In this document: positions 26,615 through 36,313 of the stretch, piece by piece
Layout of the letters: the number at the start of each line of letters is the position of its first letter
Numbering within the stretch: position 1 is the first letter of the stretch
NCBI GenBank assembly: GCA_903876795.1
Contig: CAIRBK010000041.1
Location: 30,040-94,039 of the forward strand
DNA: 64,000 bases
Direction of reading: 5' to 3'
From: an uncultured Verrucomicrobiota bacterium
GTDB lineage: Bacteria > Verrucomicrobiota > Verrucomicrobiia > Opitutales > Opitutaceae
Notes under the pieces: model-generated
Database searches by the model: none
What the model was told of the DNA's origin: nothing
What the model saw: the letters and a program-made list of their open reading frames with translations, nothing else
Made by a program: the position numbers and the translations under genes

Positions 26615-27154
26615 TCAGGCACAGATGGCGGCGGCGATTTCGCGGGCCTTTTCGGGCGAGATCAATTTTTCAACCAAGTGGATTCCGAACTCGCAAGCGG
26701 TGCCGGCGCCACGGGACGTGAGAATGCGGCCATCGGCGACTACGCGCTCATCGCCCAAGATGGCCGACAATTCATGGGCGACCGAACAATGAGCGGTGTA
26801 ACGGCGGCCAAAGAGAAGACCGGCGTCGTGAAGCACGGTGGGGGCGGCACAAATGGCGGCAAGCCATCGATCGGCAGCATGGTGGGCGAGGACGATGGAG
26901 CGCACACGCGGATCCTCCCGGAGGTGTTTCACGCCCGGCCCGCCAGGCAAAAAAAGGAGATCAAAGAGTCGGTCGCCGACTGCAGACAGCGGTGTGCTGG
27001 CATGAATGGTGATCTCGTTGCGACCGGTGACATGAATGGAGTCGGCGAGCGCGGCGACCGTGACCTCGACCCCGGCGCGCCTGAGCAGATCGACGGGGGC
27101 GACGGCTTCCATTTCTTCGAAGCCTTCGGGTAGAATGACAAGTGCGGTGGGCAT
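26615..27154 (-). CDS. DJ-1/PfpI family protein (YajL-like)
   Basis: The 179-residue protein matches DJ-1/ThiJ throughout: MPTALVILPEGFEEMEAVAP at the N-terminus supplies the acidic residue near the active site (Glu14 region), LLFLPGGPGVKHLRED follows, and WLAAICAAPTVLHDAGLL contains the nucleophile-elbow cysteine (AICAAP). The family includes glyoxalase/deglycase-like and redox-protective proteins. No membrane or signal segment is present, so it is cytosolic. The substrate is debated for the family. Confidence 0.92.
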   Translation of the reverse strand: MPTALVILPEGFEEMEAVAPVDLLRRAGVEVTVAALADSIHVTGRNEITIHASTPLSAVGDRLFDLLFLPGGPGVKHLREDPRVRSIVLAHHAADRWLAAICAAPTVLHDAGLLFGRRYTAHCSVAHELSAILGDERVVADGRILTSRGAGTACEFGIHLVEKLISPEKAREIAAAICA

Positions 27155-27432
27155 GATCTAAGGGGTTGGCCGGTTTGACTTAGTTGACCCCGTACGAAGT
27201 CCGTCCACGAGCGTAAATTCGCGCAGATGAAACACTGTCCGAGCCGGGTTGAGTCCGTGCCTTCGCAGGCTTCACGGATGTTTCTTGGCAACAAGTCAGT
27301 CGATCACTGAAGGTCTGCAAGCGAGGGACAGCGTGCATTCGGACGGCGTTGCCCTCGGTCGCCTTGGCCGAACACGCTTTCGCTCTCGCGCCGGGCCGGT
27401 TTATCTCCCAGACACACCCAGACTTTACTGCC

Positions 27433-28206
27433 ATGCCCACCCAGTTTCGCCCCTGCATCGACCTACACGACGGCAAAGTGAAGCAGATCGTCGGAGGCAG
27501 CCTGCGCGACGACGGCGCCGGGCTGCGCGAGAACTTTGTGAGCGAGGACGGTGCCGGGGCGTTCGCCGCGCGTTACCGGGCCGACGGGCTTGCCGGCGGG
27601 CATGTGATCAAGCTGGGTCCGGGCAACGACCAAGCTGCGCGCGAGGCGCTGGCGGTGTTTCCCGGAGGTTTTCACATCGGGGGCGGCATCACGGCCGACA
27701 ACGCCGAGTCCTGGCTTCATCTCGGCGCGAGCCATGTCATCGTGACCTCTTGGCTTTTTGATTCGAACGGGCATTTCCTCAACGAGCGCCTTGAGATGCT
27801 GAAGAGTCGGGTGGGGGCCGACCGGCTGGTGCTCGACTTGAGTTGCCGCCGCACGGAGACCGGATGGACGGTCGCGATGAACCGCTGGCAGACGTTGACC
27901 GATCTTCAAGTCACGGAACGGACGCTCGACGGATTGGCGGGGAGCTGTGCGGAGTTTTTGATCCATGCCGCAGACGTGGAGGGTTTGTGCGGAGGCATCG
28001 ACGCCGATCTGGTGGCGCTGCTGGGAGCGTGGGGCAAGATTCCGATGACTTACGCCGGAGGTGTCGCCACGATGGATGATGTGCGCAAGGTGGAGCGGGT
28101 CAGCAGAGGTAAGTTGGACCTGACCGTAGGAAGTGCGCTGGATCTTTTCGGTGGTCACGGCGTGCGTTACGCCGACCTGGTTGCCTGGAACCGGCTTGTC
28201 ACTTGA
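27433..28206 (+). CDS. hisA: HisA-type ProFAR isomerase, eukaryote-like form
   Basis: The 257-residue protein starts MPTQFRPCIDLHDGKVKQIV. Asp9 matches the first catalytic aspartate of phosphoribosylformimino-AICAR isomerase. GGHVIKLGPGNDQAAREAL, FPGGFHIGGGI and MTYAGGVATMDD follow in a TIM-barrel order. The long segments LRDDGAGLRENFVSEDGA and SCRRTETGWTVAMNRWQT are typical of the plant APG2 / yeast HIS6 branch, not of E. coli HisA. It would catalyse step four of histidine synthesis in the cytoplasm. It stands alone here, without other his genes. The ATG at 27433 is chosen because the barrel begins there. Confidence 0.88.
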   Translation: MPTQFRPCIDLHDGKVKQIVGGSLRDDGAGLRENFVSEDGAGAFAARYRADGLAGGHVIKLGPGNDQAAREALAVFPGGFHIGGGITADNAESWLHLGASHVIVTSWLFDSNGHFLNERLEMLKSRVGADRLVLDLSCRRTETGWTVAMNRWQTLTDLQVTERTLDGLAGSCAEFLIHAADVEGLCGGIDADLVALLGAWGKIPMTYAGGVATMDDVRKVERVSRGKLDLTVGSALDLFGGHGVRYADLVAWNRLVT

Positions 28207-28242
28207 TAAGCCAAAGGGCCGTGTGGCCGGCCTCGTTCTTGA

Positions 28243-28276
28243 GGCATAAGAAAGCCGCGTCGGGCGACGCGGCTTA
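28243..28276 (-). terminator. Rho-independent terminator for tRNA-Leu
   Basis: A perfect 10-bp GC-rich stem (28252-28261 with 28266-28275) with a 4-base loop is followed, on the minus strand, by TTTCTTAT. It lies just downstream of the tRNA-Leu 3' end and between convergent hisA and tRNA, so it may also stop hisA transcripts, although the plus-strand side has no T-run. Confidence 0.75.
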
Positions 28277-28279
28277 AAA

Positions 28280-28364
28280 TGGTGCTCAGGGCGGGACTCG
28301 AACCCGCACGCCTTTCGGCACACGCCCCTCAAACGTGTGTGTCTACCAATTCCACCACCTGAGC
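28280..28364 (-). tRNA. tRNA-Leu(GAG)
   Basis: The 85-nt sequence, CCA included, folds as a class II tRNA. Acceptor stem GCTCAGG pairs with CCTGAGC, and a D-arm is present. The anticodon stem CACGT/GCGTG carries loop TTGAGGG, so the anticodon is GAG (bases 28328-28330) and it reads CTC/CTT leucine codons. The variable arm GCC-GAAA-GGC is long, as expected for tRNA-Leu. The T-arm is GCGGG TTCGAGT CCCGC. The 3' CCA is encoded. Confidence 0.96.
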
Positions 28365-28555
28365 GTTCCTAAACAAGGGAAGGCGGACTAAGATAAATCT
28401 TCGGAAACGTGTAAAGCCCCGAAATGCATTTTTCTCATTTCGGGAAACAGCTTGCTACTCCCCCGCCTGCATGGAGACTGCGTGCGCTCATCAGCAACTC
28501 TCAAGCCCGCCCTCAGTACAACACTTACGCAGGCCATACGCCCGCATCGCTCCGA

Positions 28556-30322
28556 ATGTCAGAGACGCCATCCAACGAAAAACCGGCCAAGGATTTTAAC
28601 AAAATCGATCTGGGCCAACTCCAGAGCTTTAGCTTTGGAACGCAGTGGTCCCACGACAAAGCCGACACCTCCGGCCCGGCGGGCGGCGGTACGCGCGAAC
28701 CGCGTCGAGACGACCGGCCGCGTCGCGAGGGGCCCGGCGCCGGTGCCGCCCCGCGCGACCGTCGCGGCTTCCGCAAGCCTGCCGGTCCCGGCGGCGAGGA
28801 AAGTGCTTCCGTTCCTGCGGGCGGCAACTCGTCGGCACCCGCGCCACGCGAGCGTCGCGAAGTCGGTTTCGACTCCCGCGGTCCGCGTCGCGACGGTCAG
28901 GGCGGTGGCGGAGCTCCCCGCGGTGATTTCCGCAGCGGCCAGGGCGGTGGTCCCCGCCGCGAGGCCGGTCCGCGTTTCAACGGTCCTCGCGACGGCGGTT
29001 TCCCGCCCCGCGAACAAGGACCCTACGTCAGTCCGTTTTTCAACGTCACGTTCTACCCAGACGACACCGGTTTCACCGCGCTGGCCAAGGCCATCCGCGC
29101 CTCATGCCGCACCTACGAGCTTTTTGAGATCGCCCGGGTGATCGTCGGGAAGAACGACCGCTTCATCGCGGTGCTCCAGCACAAGCCCTCAGACAACTCG
29201 GAGGCAATCAAGCCGGCACCTTTAGCCATATCTGTTCCCGACGGGGTGCCCTTTGAAAACGAGGCGGCGGCCATCGCCCACGTCATTGAAAAACACATCG
29301 GACAATTTTTCGATTCGGCCGAGGTGGAAATCGAGGCGCCCAAGGGCAATTTCCAAGTCGTCAATCGCTGCACGATCACCGGCGCATTGCTCGGGCCGCC
29401 CAATTACCACCGGTACAACCAGATCGTCCAGCAGCACCATGCGGCCAATATCAAGCTGCCCTTCGAGGTCTATCGCGGAAAAATCGAATCCGTGCGCGAT
29501 CCCGAGGTGATCGCCCAGTGGCTGGAAAAGATGAAGAAGACGGTGCGCTACACCTGGAAGCTCACGCCGCCCGCGCCCGCTCTCGCCGAGGGCGAGGCCG
29601 CCCCCGAGACCGTGCCTGCCGTGACCTTCGATTCGTTTGAAGAGGCCCGCCAACACCTCCTGGCCAACGCCAAGGACAAGATCGTGCGCACCGTCGAGTC
29701 GCTGCGTTTCCCGGGCAAGAATCTTGACGCTCTGCCCGCCGGCGAGATACGCCGCACCATCGAAGGCGCTCTCGAGCGCCAGCGTCGGTTCCCGCTCGAT
29801 ACGGCCAACGCGCTTCGCGGTCGTCTCCGGCGCGAGGGCTTCACGATTTTCAAGAAGGGCTCCAAGGGCGTGAGCTACGTCTGCGCGGTCAAGCGGAAGT
29901 TCCGCGTTCCGAACCAGACGTTCTCCGACTCTATCGGCACGTTGATCTCGTTCCTGGAGACGCATCCGATGATAAAGGCCGGCGAGTTGTCGGAAAAGCT
30001 CCTTGGTTTCACAGTGCCCGCCAAACCCGCCGCCCCCGCCGAAGGCGAGACCGCCGCCGCGCCGGTCCCAGCCCCGTCGCTGATCCCTGAGCAGCAGGCC
30101 AAGTTAACCCGCCTTAATGGTGATTTGCGCTGGTTGGTCAGTGAAGGTTACGTGACCGAGTTCATTGACGGACGCCTCTTTGCCCCGGCTCCGGTGGTCG
30201 AATCCCGCAAGAAGGAAATCGAGAGCGCAGAGCATGATCCGGAGAATTTCCCCGAGGTGCCAGCCGCCGAAAACGCCAAGTCGGCCCCGGCGGATGCTTC
30301 TCCGGAAGAACCCGCCAGCTGA
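28556..30322 (+). CDS. Unrecognised protein: R/G-rich N-terminus plus winged-helix-like segments
   Basis: I do not recognise this 588-residue protein. Residues ~40-155 are low-complexity, rich in Arg, Gly, Asp and Pro, like RGG-type RNA- or DNA-binding tails. An ordered region follows from SPFFNVTFYPDDTGFTALAK (~156), with LFEIARVIVGKNDRFIAVL. Segments such as FPLDTANALRGRLRREGFTIFKK, then a Pro/Ala linker (~484-505), then LNGDLRWLVSEGYVTEFIDGRL resemble winged-helix modules. The ATG at 28556 is chosen because coding character starts there. A nucleic-acid-binding role is inference only. It is followed by its own terminator. Confidence 0.7.
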   Translation: MSETPSNEKPAKDFNKIDLGQLQSFSFGTQWSHDKADTSGPAGGGTREPRRDDRPRREGPGAGAAPRDRRGFRKPAGPGGEESASVPAGGNSSAPAPRERREVGFDSRGPRRDGQGGGGAPRGDFRSGQGGGPRREAGPRFNGPRDGGFPPREQGPYVSPFFNVTFYPDDTGFTALAKAIRASCRTYELFEIARVIVGKNDRFIAVLQHKPSDNSEAIKPAPLAISVPDGVPFENEAAAIAHVIEKHIGQFFDSAEVEIEAPKGNFQVVNRCTITGALLGPPNYHRYNQIVQQHHAANIKLPFEVYRGKIESVRDPEVIAQWLEKMKKTVRYTWKLTPPAPALAEGEAAPETVPAVTFDSFEEARQHLLANAKDKIVRTVESLRFPGKNLDALPAGEIRRTIEGALERQRRFPLDTANALRGRLRREGFTIFKKGSKGVSYVCAVKRKFRVPNQTFSDSIGTLISFLETHPMIKAGELSEKLLGFTVPAKPAAPAEGETAAAPVPAPSLIPEQQAKLTRLNGDLRWLVSEGYVTEFIDGRLFAPAPVVESRKKEIESAEHDPENFPEVPAAENAKSAPADASPEEPAS

Positions 30323-30351
30323 ACCCAGAAACACGGTGCTTCATCAATTCG

Positions 30352-30379
30352 GGCCGCCCTTAAACGGGCGGCCTTTTTT
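30352..30379 (+). terminator. Rho-independent terminator after the R/G-rich gene
   Basis: An 8-bp stem GGCCGCCC (30352-30359) / GGGCGGCC (30366-30373) with loop TTAAAC is followed by six T residues. It sits 29 bp after the stop of the R/G-rich gene and ends that transcript before the response-regulator gene. Confidence 0.9.
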
Positions 30380-30458
30380 GTCCGCCGAAAGCAGCGCTTC
30401 CTCTTGATGGCGGTTGCGGTGCCTTGACCCAGGGCGGTTGATTGCGTTGAAGGAGACC

Positions 30459-31874
<1,416 letters not shown>

Positions 31875-31935
31875 GGCGGCGGGTTAGTGATTGCCTCGAC
31901 CGGCGGGCGACATTTGCTCGGTTCGTTTTCCCATC

Positions 31936-32802
31936 ATGCGTATTACCCCCTTGTTGTTGATCGCGCTGCTCATGTCGTCGACAGTTCGCGCCGAGGTGCG
32001 TCTCGTCGGCTCGGATCTCCTCGGCAAGGAGTTCACCCAATCGCTCACCGACTACTCGAAGCGCAACGATCTCGGCGTGCAACTGGCGCTGGGCGGCAGC
32101 CGTGCCGGATTGGAGAAACTCAAGAGTGGTCAGGCCGAGCTCGGGTTAATGGTGTTCTCACCCGAAGAAAAGCCGCCGGAGGCCCCGTTTGTGGCCTTGC
32201 CGGTCGCCTATCATACGGCGGTCGTCGTTGTGCCGGCATCGCTGCCGCTTACCCAGATCACCTATGACCAGCTCAACATCATCTACGGTGACGAAGCCCG
32301 GTCCGGCTTGAAGCTTTGGGGGGATCTCGGTGTGACCGGCATGTGGTCTCTCAGGAATATCCAACCCAACATCACGGGGCCGGGGGCGGGACTGACCTAC
32401 GATCTTTTCCGCTACACCGTGCTGAGAACTCCAGCCCTGAAGCCGACGGTCGGTATGCAGGCAGATTTGACCGAGAGTCTCACCCGTATCCGGGGCGATG
32501 AGGGCGGGGTGGCGATCTTGCCCCTGCTGCCGCCCAATGAACTGCGGTTAAAAACGCTGCTGGTCGCACGCGGTGCGCAGGATGTGGCGTTCGGACCCAC
32601 GCCGGACAACATTCATTCGGGGGATTATCCGATTCGCTTGCCGGTGTATTTGGTTTTTCGCAAGGAGGCGGCCAAGCAACTCCAGCCGATTTTGCGTTAT
32701 CTGCTCAGCGAAGATGCGGTGACGCTATGGCAGAGCGCACGGCTGGTGCCGTTGCCGATTCAGGTCCGCAATCAGCAAATCTTCGATTTGGAAGTTCTGT
32801 AG
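31936..32802 (+). CDS. PstS-like periplasmic substrate-binding protein
   Basis: The 288-residue protein starts MRITPLLLIALLMSSTVRAEV, a clear signal peptide with cleavage probably after ARA-type residues (~18). The mature part has VRLVGSDLLGKEFTQSLTDY, LGGSRAGLEKLKSGQAELGL and IYGDEARSGLKLWGDL, the layout of PBP-like (PstS/PBP superfamily) phosphate- or anion-binding proteins. It lacks permease or ATPase neighbours. It could be a free binding or sensory protein. The gap of 61 bp after the NtrC-type gene allows co-transcription, and a link between them is inference. Confidence 0.78.
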   Translation: MRITPLLLIALLMSSTVRAEVRLVGSDLLGKEFTQSLTDYSKRNDLGVQLALGGSRAGLEKLKSGQAELGLMVFSPEEKPPEAPFVALPVAYHTAVVVVPASLPLTQITYDQLNIIYGDEARSGLKLWGDLGVTGMWSLRNIQPNITGPGAGLTYDLFRYTVLRTPALKPTVGMQADLTESLTRIRGDEGGVAILPLLPPNELRLKTLLVARGAQDVAFGPTPDNIHSGDYPIRLPVYLVFRKEAAKQLQPILRYLLSEDAVTLWQSARLVPLPIQVRNQQIFDLEVL

Positions 32803-32855
32803 TGGGCAGGTGTTCGGCGCACTGTAGTGACACTTAAAAATCCCTAAAAAAGCAG

Positions 32856-32884
32856 TTGACGATAGGTGCCAGGCATCTTGTTCT
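32856..32884 (+). promoter_or_regulatory. Candidate promoter for tRNA-Gly
   Basis: TTGACG (32856-32861) and TGTTCT (32879-32884) are separated by 17 bp and lie just upstream of the tRNA-Gly 5' end (32898). The -35 is a five-of-six match to TTGACA, while the -10 matches only three of six. It is plausible for a tRNA gene but not proven. Confidence 0.4.
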
Positions 32885-32897
32885 CCACCTCTCTCAC

Positions 32898-32973
<76 letters not shown>

Positions 32974-32982
32974 TTTTCATCC

Positions 32983-33016
32983 AAAGCCCCGTAGCTCATA
33001 GAGTTGTGGGGCTTTT
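32983..33016 (+). terminator. Terminator hairpin after tRNA-Gly
   Basis: An 8-bp stem AAAGCCCC (32983-32990) / GGGGCTTT (33008-33015), extended by an inner AGCTC/GAGTT pairing, lies 9 bp after the tRNA-Gly 3' end. The only T-run is that in the right arm, so termination is likely but not textbook. Confidence 0.65.
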
Positions 33017-33201
33017 GATTTTGGGGTTATGTTCCCGCTTTCTAAAAAAAGCGCGTAGGTTCTAAAAAAGACGCCAAGGATTGCCAGTGTCAGCAAAGTA
33101 CCGAGGGGGATTGTTAAGCTCAATTGAAACGATACCATCTCAACCCCGCACCGCCGCCAATCAGGCGTTGATACGTGCGGCTTGCGTCGCAAGGTGGATG
33201 C

Positions 33202-33672
33202 GTGGCGTTCGAAAAACACCTGTTCGTTGACGCGGCCAACGTCCTTCATGCCTGGCCGGAATCCCGCGCCTTGCTCAAGCGTGACCGTTGGGCCGCGCGT
33301 TCTTGGTTGGTTCAGCGACTCTCGGCTTTGCACGACTCCGAGTCGGTGCTTGTCACCGTGGTGATCGATGGGCGCGGCGACGAAATCGTGATCGAGCATC
33401 CTTCGAAACAGGCAACGTTGACCATCGTTCATACGCCGTCGTCACTCACGGCCGATGATGTGATCGAGCAAATGGTCGCACGTTCGCCTGATCCTGCCCG
33501 CTGCGAGGTCGCCACCGACGACCAGGCCGAGCGCGATACGATCGAGGCTACAGGAGCCGTCTGGGTTCCGGCGGCAGATTTGCTCGTCCGCATCGAGAGA
33601 TCAGAGCATAGGATCAACGCCAAGGTGGCGTCGATCAACCGTGCCAACAGACAAAATTGGAGGAATCGATAA
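33202..33672 (+). CDS. YacP-like NYN domain protein
   Basis: The product of about 156 residues starts at a GTG (33202) preceded by AAGGTGG. The protein reads FEKHLFVDAANVLHAWPE, the first conserved Asp-Ala-Ala-Asn of the NYN (PIN-like) nuclease fold. VVIDGRGDEIVIEH and TADDVIEQMVARS, CEVATDDQAERDTIEATGA follow, containing the family's further acidic residues. YacP/Rae1-like NYN proteins cleave or process RNA. An alternative upstream start at 33175 (also GTG) adds nine residues and is less convincing. Confidence 0.75.
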   Translation: MAFEKHLFVDAANVLHAWPESRALLKRDRWAARSWLVQRLSALHDSESVLVTVVIDGRGDEIVIEHPSKQATLTIVHTPSSLTADDVIEQMVARSPDPARCEVATDDQAERDTIEATGAVWVPAADLLVRIERSEHRINAKVASINRANRQNWRNR

Positions 33673-33674
33673 AC

Positions 33675-34901
33675 ATGGACGGTCATGGTAAAGAGCCGTG
33701 CTCATCGGTCGGCGTTGCCGAAGTTCAGGGACTCTACGGCGCGTTTTCGTTTTCAGAGCGCCTGCTGCAAAAAATCTGGCAGCGCGGGGACTTCGACCCG
33801 GTCGGCGCGCGCCTGGCCGACGGTCGTGATTTAAGGGTGCAGCATGTCGGACGGTGGAATCACTTGGGCGGACCCGATTTCGCGGGCGCGCGTTTGCGCA
33901 TGGATGGCCGCGATCTCGTCGGCGACGTGGAGCTGCACTTGCGAGAGAGCGACTGGGCCGCACATCGACACGCCGAGGATCCGGCCTACGCCAACGTGGT
34001 GTTGCATGTGGTGCTGTTTCCCTGTGCCGAGGCGGTCACTCGGGGCGTTGCCGGACGGGATATTCCCATCTTTTGCCTGTTGCCGCGTCTGCACCGAGGT
34101 CTTGAGGAATATGCCGCCGACGACGCGGTGGAGCGGCTGGCTGGCCGGCCTTTGCATTACGCCCAGGAGGCGCTCGGCGGCCTTGGACTCGATGAACTGG
34201 ACGCGTTGCTCGGCGAGCATGCGGGCAGGCGTTGGCGGGCCAAGGTCCGCAGCGCCCGCGAGCGTATTGACCGATTAGGATGGGAAGGGGCCTGCCATCA
34301 CGCGGCGCTGGAGGTTTTGGGCTACCGTTTCAACCGTGCCCCCATGCTGGCGGTTGCCTCGGCTCATCCGATGGCGGAGTGGAGCGCCGGTCGTGTGGCT
34401 CCCGATCTGGTTTTTTCAAGTCACGCCGACCGATGGAGCCTGCAGGGAGTGCGGCCGCTCAATCATCCGGCTCTTCGTCTGCGCCAATACGCCGCTTGGT
34501 GTTCCGCGCGTCCCGACTGGTCTGCGTGGCTGCGCCAGGGGTCGTTTTGGAGCGAACTTGCCGCCGGAGCGACCAGGGCGGGGGTGGGCGAGTGGCGAAA
34601 ATCGGTGCGACTGTCGGCGGCGAGGGAAAGCCTGCAAAACACGCTTTGCGGAGGAGTGATCGGCGGGAGTCGATTCGACAACCTGATTGGCGACGCATTC
34701 ATGCCGTTGATCGAGGCCGAAATGGCTGCCGCTCTTCAGGCCGTGTGGAGCGGATGGTACGCGGGGGACGCCCCGGAATCCGTTGTGGCGGTTTTGCGGT
34801 CGTTAGGTGTGATCGGAGGCGCCGGGCGTCCAGTTTCGCAAGGTCCGGTGCAGGGCTTGTTGGGCTGGATGCTGGAGCGTGAAACCGTCTCGGGCGGGTA
34901 G
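33675..34901 (+). CDS. DUF2851 family protein
   Basis: The 408-residue protein resembles DUF2851 (function unknown): LLQKIWQRGDFDPVGARLAD, VQHVGRWNHLGGPDFAGARL, VELHLRESDWAAHRH and VVLHVVLFP appear in the family order. The GGAGGA at 33660-33665 gives a ribosome site for the ATG at 33675, so this start is preferred to the TTG at 33657. It follows the YacP-like gene by 2 bp and is probably in the same operon. No catalytic motif is known to me. Confidence 0.8.
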   Translation: MDGHGKEPCSSVGVAEVQGLYGAFSFSERLLQKIWQRGDFDPVGARLADGRDLRVQHVGRWNHLGGPDFAGARLRMDGRDLVGDVELHLRESDWAAHRHAEDPAYANVVLHVVLFPCAEAVTRGVAGRDIPIFCLLPRLHRGLEEYAADDAVERLAGRPLHYAQEALGGLGLDELDALLGEHAGRRWRAKVRSARERIDRLGWEGACHHAALEVLGYRFNRAPMLAVASAHPMAEWSAGRVAPDLVFSSHADRWSLQGVRPLNHPALRLRQYAAWCSARPDWSAWLRQGSFWSELAAGATRAGVGEWRKSVRLSAARESLQNTLCGGVIGGSRFDNLIGDAFMPLIEAEMAAALQAVWSGWYAGDAPESVVAVLRSLGVIGGAGRPVSQGPVQGLLGWMLERETVSGG

Positions 34902-34928
34902 TTCATGTCCCCGTCTCGGGCGTGGGAC

Positions 34929-35015
34929 TTGACACGGATTTGCCGCCCGAGCAAGGTCTTCTCTTTCTAACAACGTTCACTTTCCAAAAGGTGGGCCCTT
35001 CGGCCCGCCTTTTTT
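34929..35015 (+). promoter_or_regulatory. nusA leader: -35-like box and terminator-like hairpin
   Basis: A perfect TTGACA lies at 34929-34934 with no good -10 at normal spacing. Downstream a 9-bp stem (34989-34997 with 35002-35010, loop CTTC) is followed by a T-run (35010-35015), an intrinsic terminator by all the usual criteria. It ends only 18 bases before the nusA ATG at 35034, leaving no room for a promoter after it. It may be a terminator for DUF2851 or an attenuator through which nusA is read. Confidence 0.6.
34989..35015 (+). terminator. Terminator hairpin immediately upstream of nusA
   Basis: The 9-bp stem with one G-T pair, CTTC loop and following T-run is the strongest intrinsic-terminator signature in the window. 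It could end the DUF2851 transcript or work as an attenuator for nusA, whose product enhances pausing and termination at such hairpins. Confidence 0.9.
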
Positions 35016-35033
35016 GTCCCAACTACACATCTT

Positions 35034-36263
35034 ATGAGCAGCGAAATTCTTTCAGTTCTCGAGTACATGGAGAAAGAAAAAGGCATTGGTCGCGCCGACA
35101 TGATTTCGGCGATTGTCAATGCCATCAAAACCGCTGCGCTCAAAGGTGTTAATGCCGGACAGGAGCTGAAGATCGAGATCAATCCCAAGAACGGCCAGCT
35201 GCACGCCTGGACGCTGCTCAAGGTGGTCGACTCCGTCAGCAATCCCCGCGCCGAGATTCATGTTGAGAAAGCCCAGGCACTGAAGCCCGGCGCCCAACTC
35301 GGCGAAGTGCTGGAAAAGGAAATCGATCCGGCCACGCTCGGTCGTATCGCCGCGCAGACCGCCCGTCAGGCTGTCATGCAAAAGATGCGTCAGTTCGAAA
35401 AGGATCGCATCTATGACGACTTCAAAGACGTGGTCGGCAACATCGTGACGGGGACGGTGCGCCGCAAGGAGCGCAACGACATCTTCATCGATCTCGGCAA
35501 GGCCGAGGCCGTTCTCTCCGGTAAAGAGCAGGTCCCCGGCGAGGAATACCAGCCCGGTGATCGTATCCGCTGCCTGTTACTCGCCATCGAGAGCACGCCG
35601 CGCGGTCCCGAGTTGATGCTCACCCGAGCCAGCCCGAAGTTTGTCCGGCGTTTGTTTGAGGTTGAGGTCGGCGAAATCGCCGACGGCACCGTCAAGATCG
35701 AGGCCTTTGCCCGCGAGCCAGGCTACCGCACCAAGATCGCCGTCACCAGCACCGATCCCAAAGTCGATCCGGTCGGCGCTTGCGTGGGTGCCCGCGGCGC
35801 CCGCGTGAAGACCATCGTCCGCGAGCTCAATGGCGAGAAGATCGACATCATCAACTATTTCGCCGACCCGAAGCAGATGGTGATCGAGGCGCTCAAGCCC
35901 GCCGTGCCGCGCGAGATCGCACTCGACGAGAAAAATCATCGTATCCTGCTCAAGGTGGCCACCGAGGATCTCGCCATCGCCATCGGTCGCAAGGGCCAGA
36001 ACGCGCGTCTCACCTCGCGCCTCATCGGCTGGCGTCTCGACATCGAGGAGTTTCATGCCGTCTCCAGCGATCCACGCGCCGTCGCCGTCGGCACGCTTGT
36101 AAAGACCTTCGGTCTCGACGCGACTCTGGCCGGGCGACTGGTTGCCATCGGCATCAATTCCCCCGCCGCTTTCGAAGGCGTGAGCGCCGACGATCTTGTG
36201 GACGGTGGTTTTTCCTCCGAGGAGGCTGCCTCCATTCTCAACTCGGTTGGTGGCGTTCGCTAA
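35034..36263 (+). CDS. nusA: Transcription termination/antitermination protein NusA
   Basis: The 409-residue protein has the NusA order: an RNA-polymerase-binding N-terminal domain, an S1 domain from ~[22 protein letters not shown] (~138), then KH1 ([21 protein letters not shown]) and KH2 ([20 protein letters not shown]). A single C-terminal helix-hairpin-helix module follows ([16 protein letters not shown]). It is shorter than the ~495-residue E. coli protein because the last acidic repeat is missing. It binds RNA polymerase and nascent RNA to control pausing and termination. No Shine-Dalgarno is visible. It heads the nusA-infB operon. Confidence 0.96.
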   Translation: MSSEILSVLEYMEKEKGIGRADMISAIVNAIKTAALKGVNAGQELKIEINPKNGQLHAWTLLKVVDSVSNPRAEIHVEKAQALKPGAQLGEVLEKEIDPATLGRIAAQTARQAVMQKMRQFEKDRIYDDFKDVVGNIVTGTVRRKERNDIFIDLGKAEAVLSGKEQVPGEEYQPGDRIRCLLLAIESTPRGPELMLTRASPKFVRRLFEVEVGEIADGTVKIEAFAREPGYRTKIAVTSTDPKVDPVGACVGARGARVKTIVRELNGEKIDIINYFADPKQMVIEALKPAVPREIALDEKNHRILLKVATEDLAIAIGRKGQNARLTSRLIGWRLDIEEFHAVSSDPRAVAVGTLVKTFGLDATLAGRLVAIGINSPAAFEGVSADDLVDGGFSSEEAASILNSVGGVR

Positions 36264-36313
36264 GCACCCACGTTTCCAAGCCCCCAGCATTTTCATAAGA
36301 CGACTATTATTTA

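Noticed and set aside
28201..28380. A CRISPR-like or riboswitch-like structure around tRNA-Leu
   Set aside because: All hairpins there are explained by the tRNA cloverleaf and its terminator; there is no repeat-spacer pattern.
29222..29965. A 247-residue minus-strand frame inside the R/G-rich gene
   Set aside because: It is antisense to a better-supported gene and has no start signal or recognisable motif.
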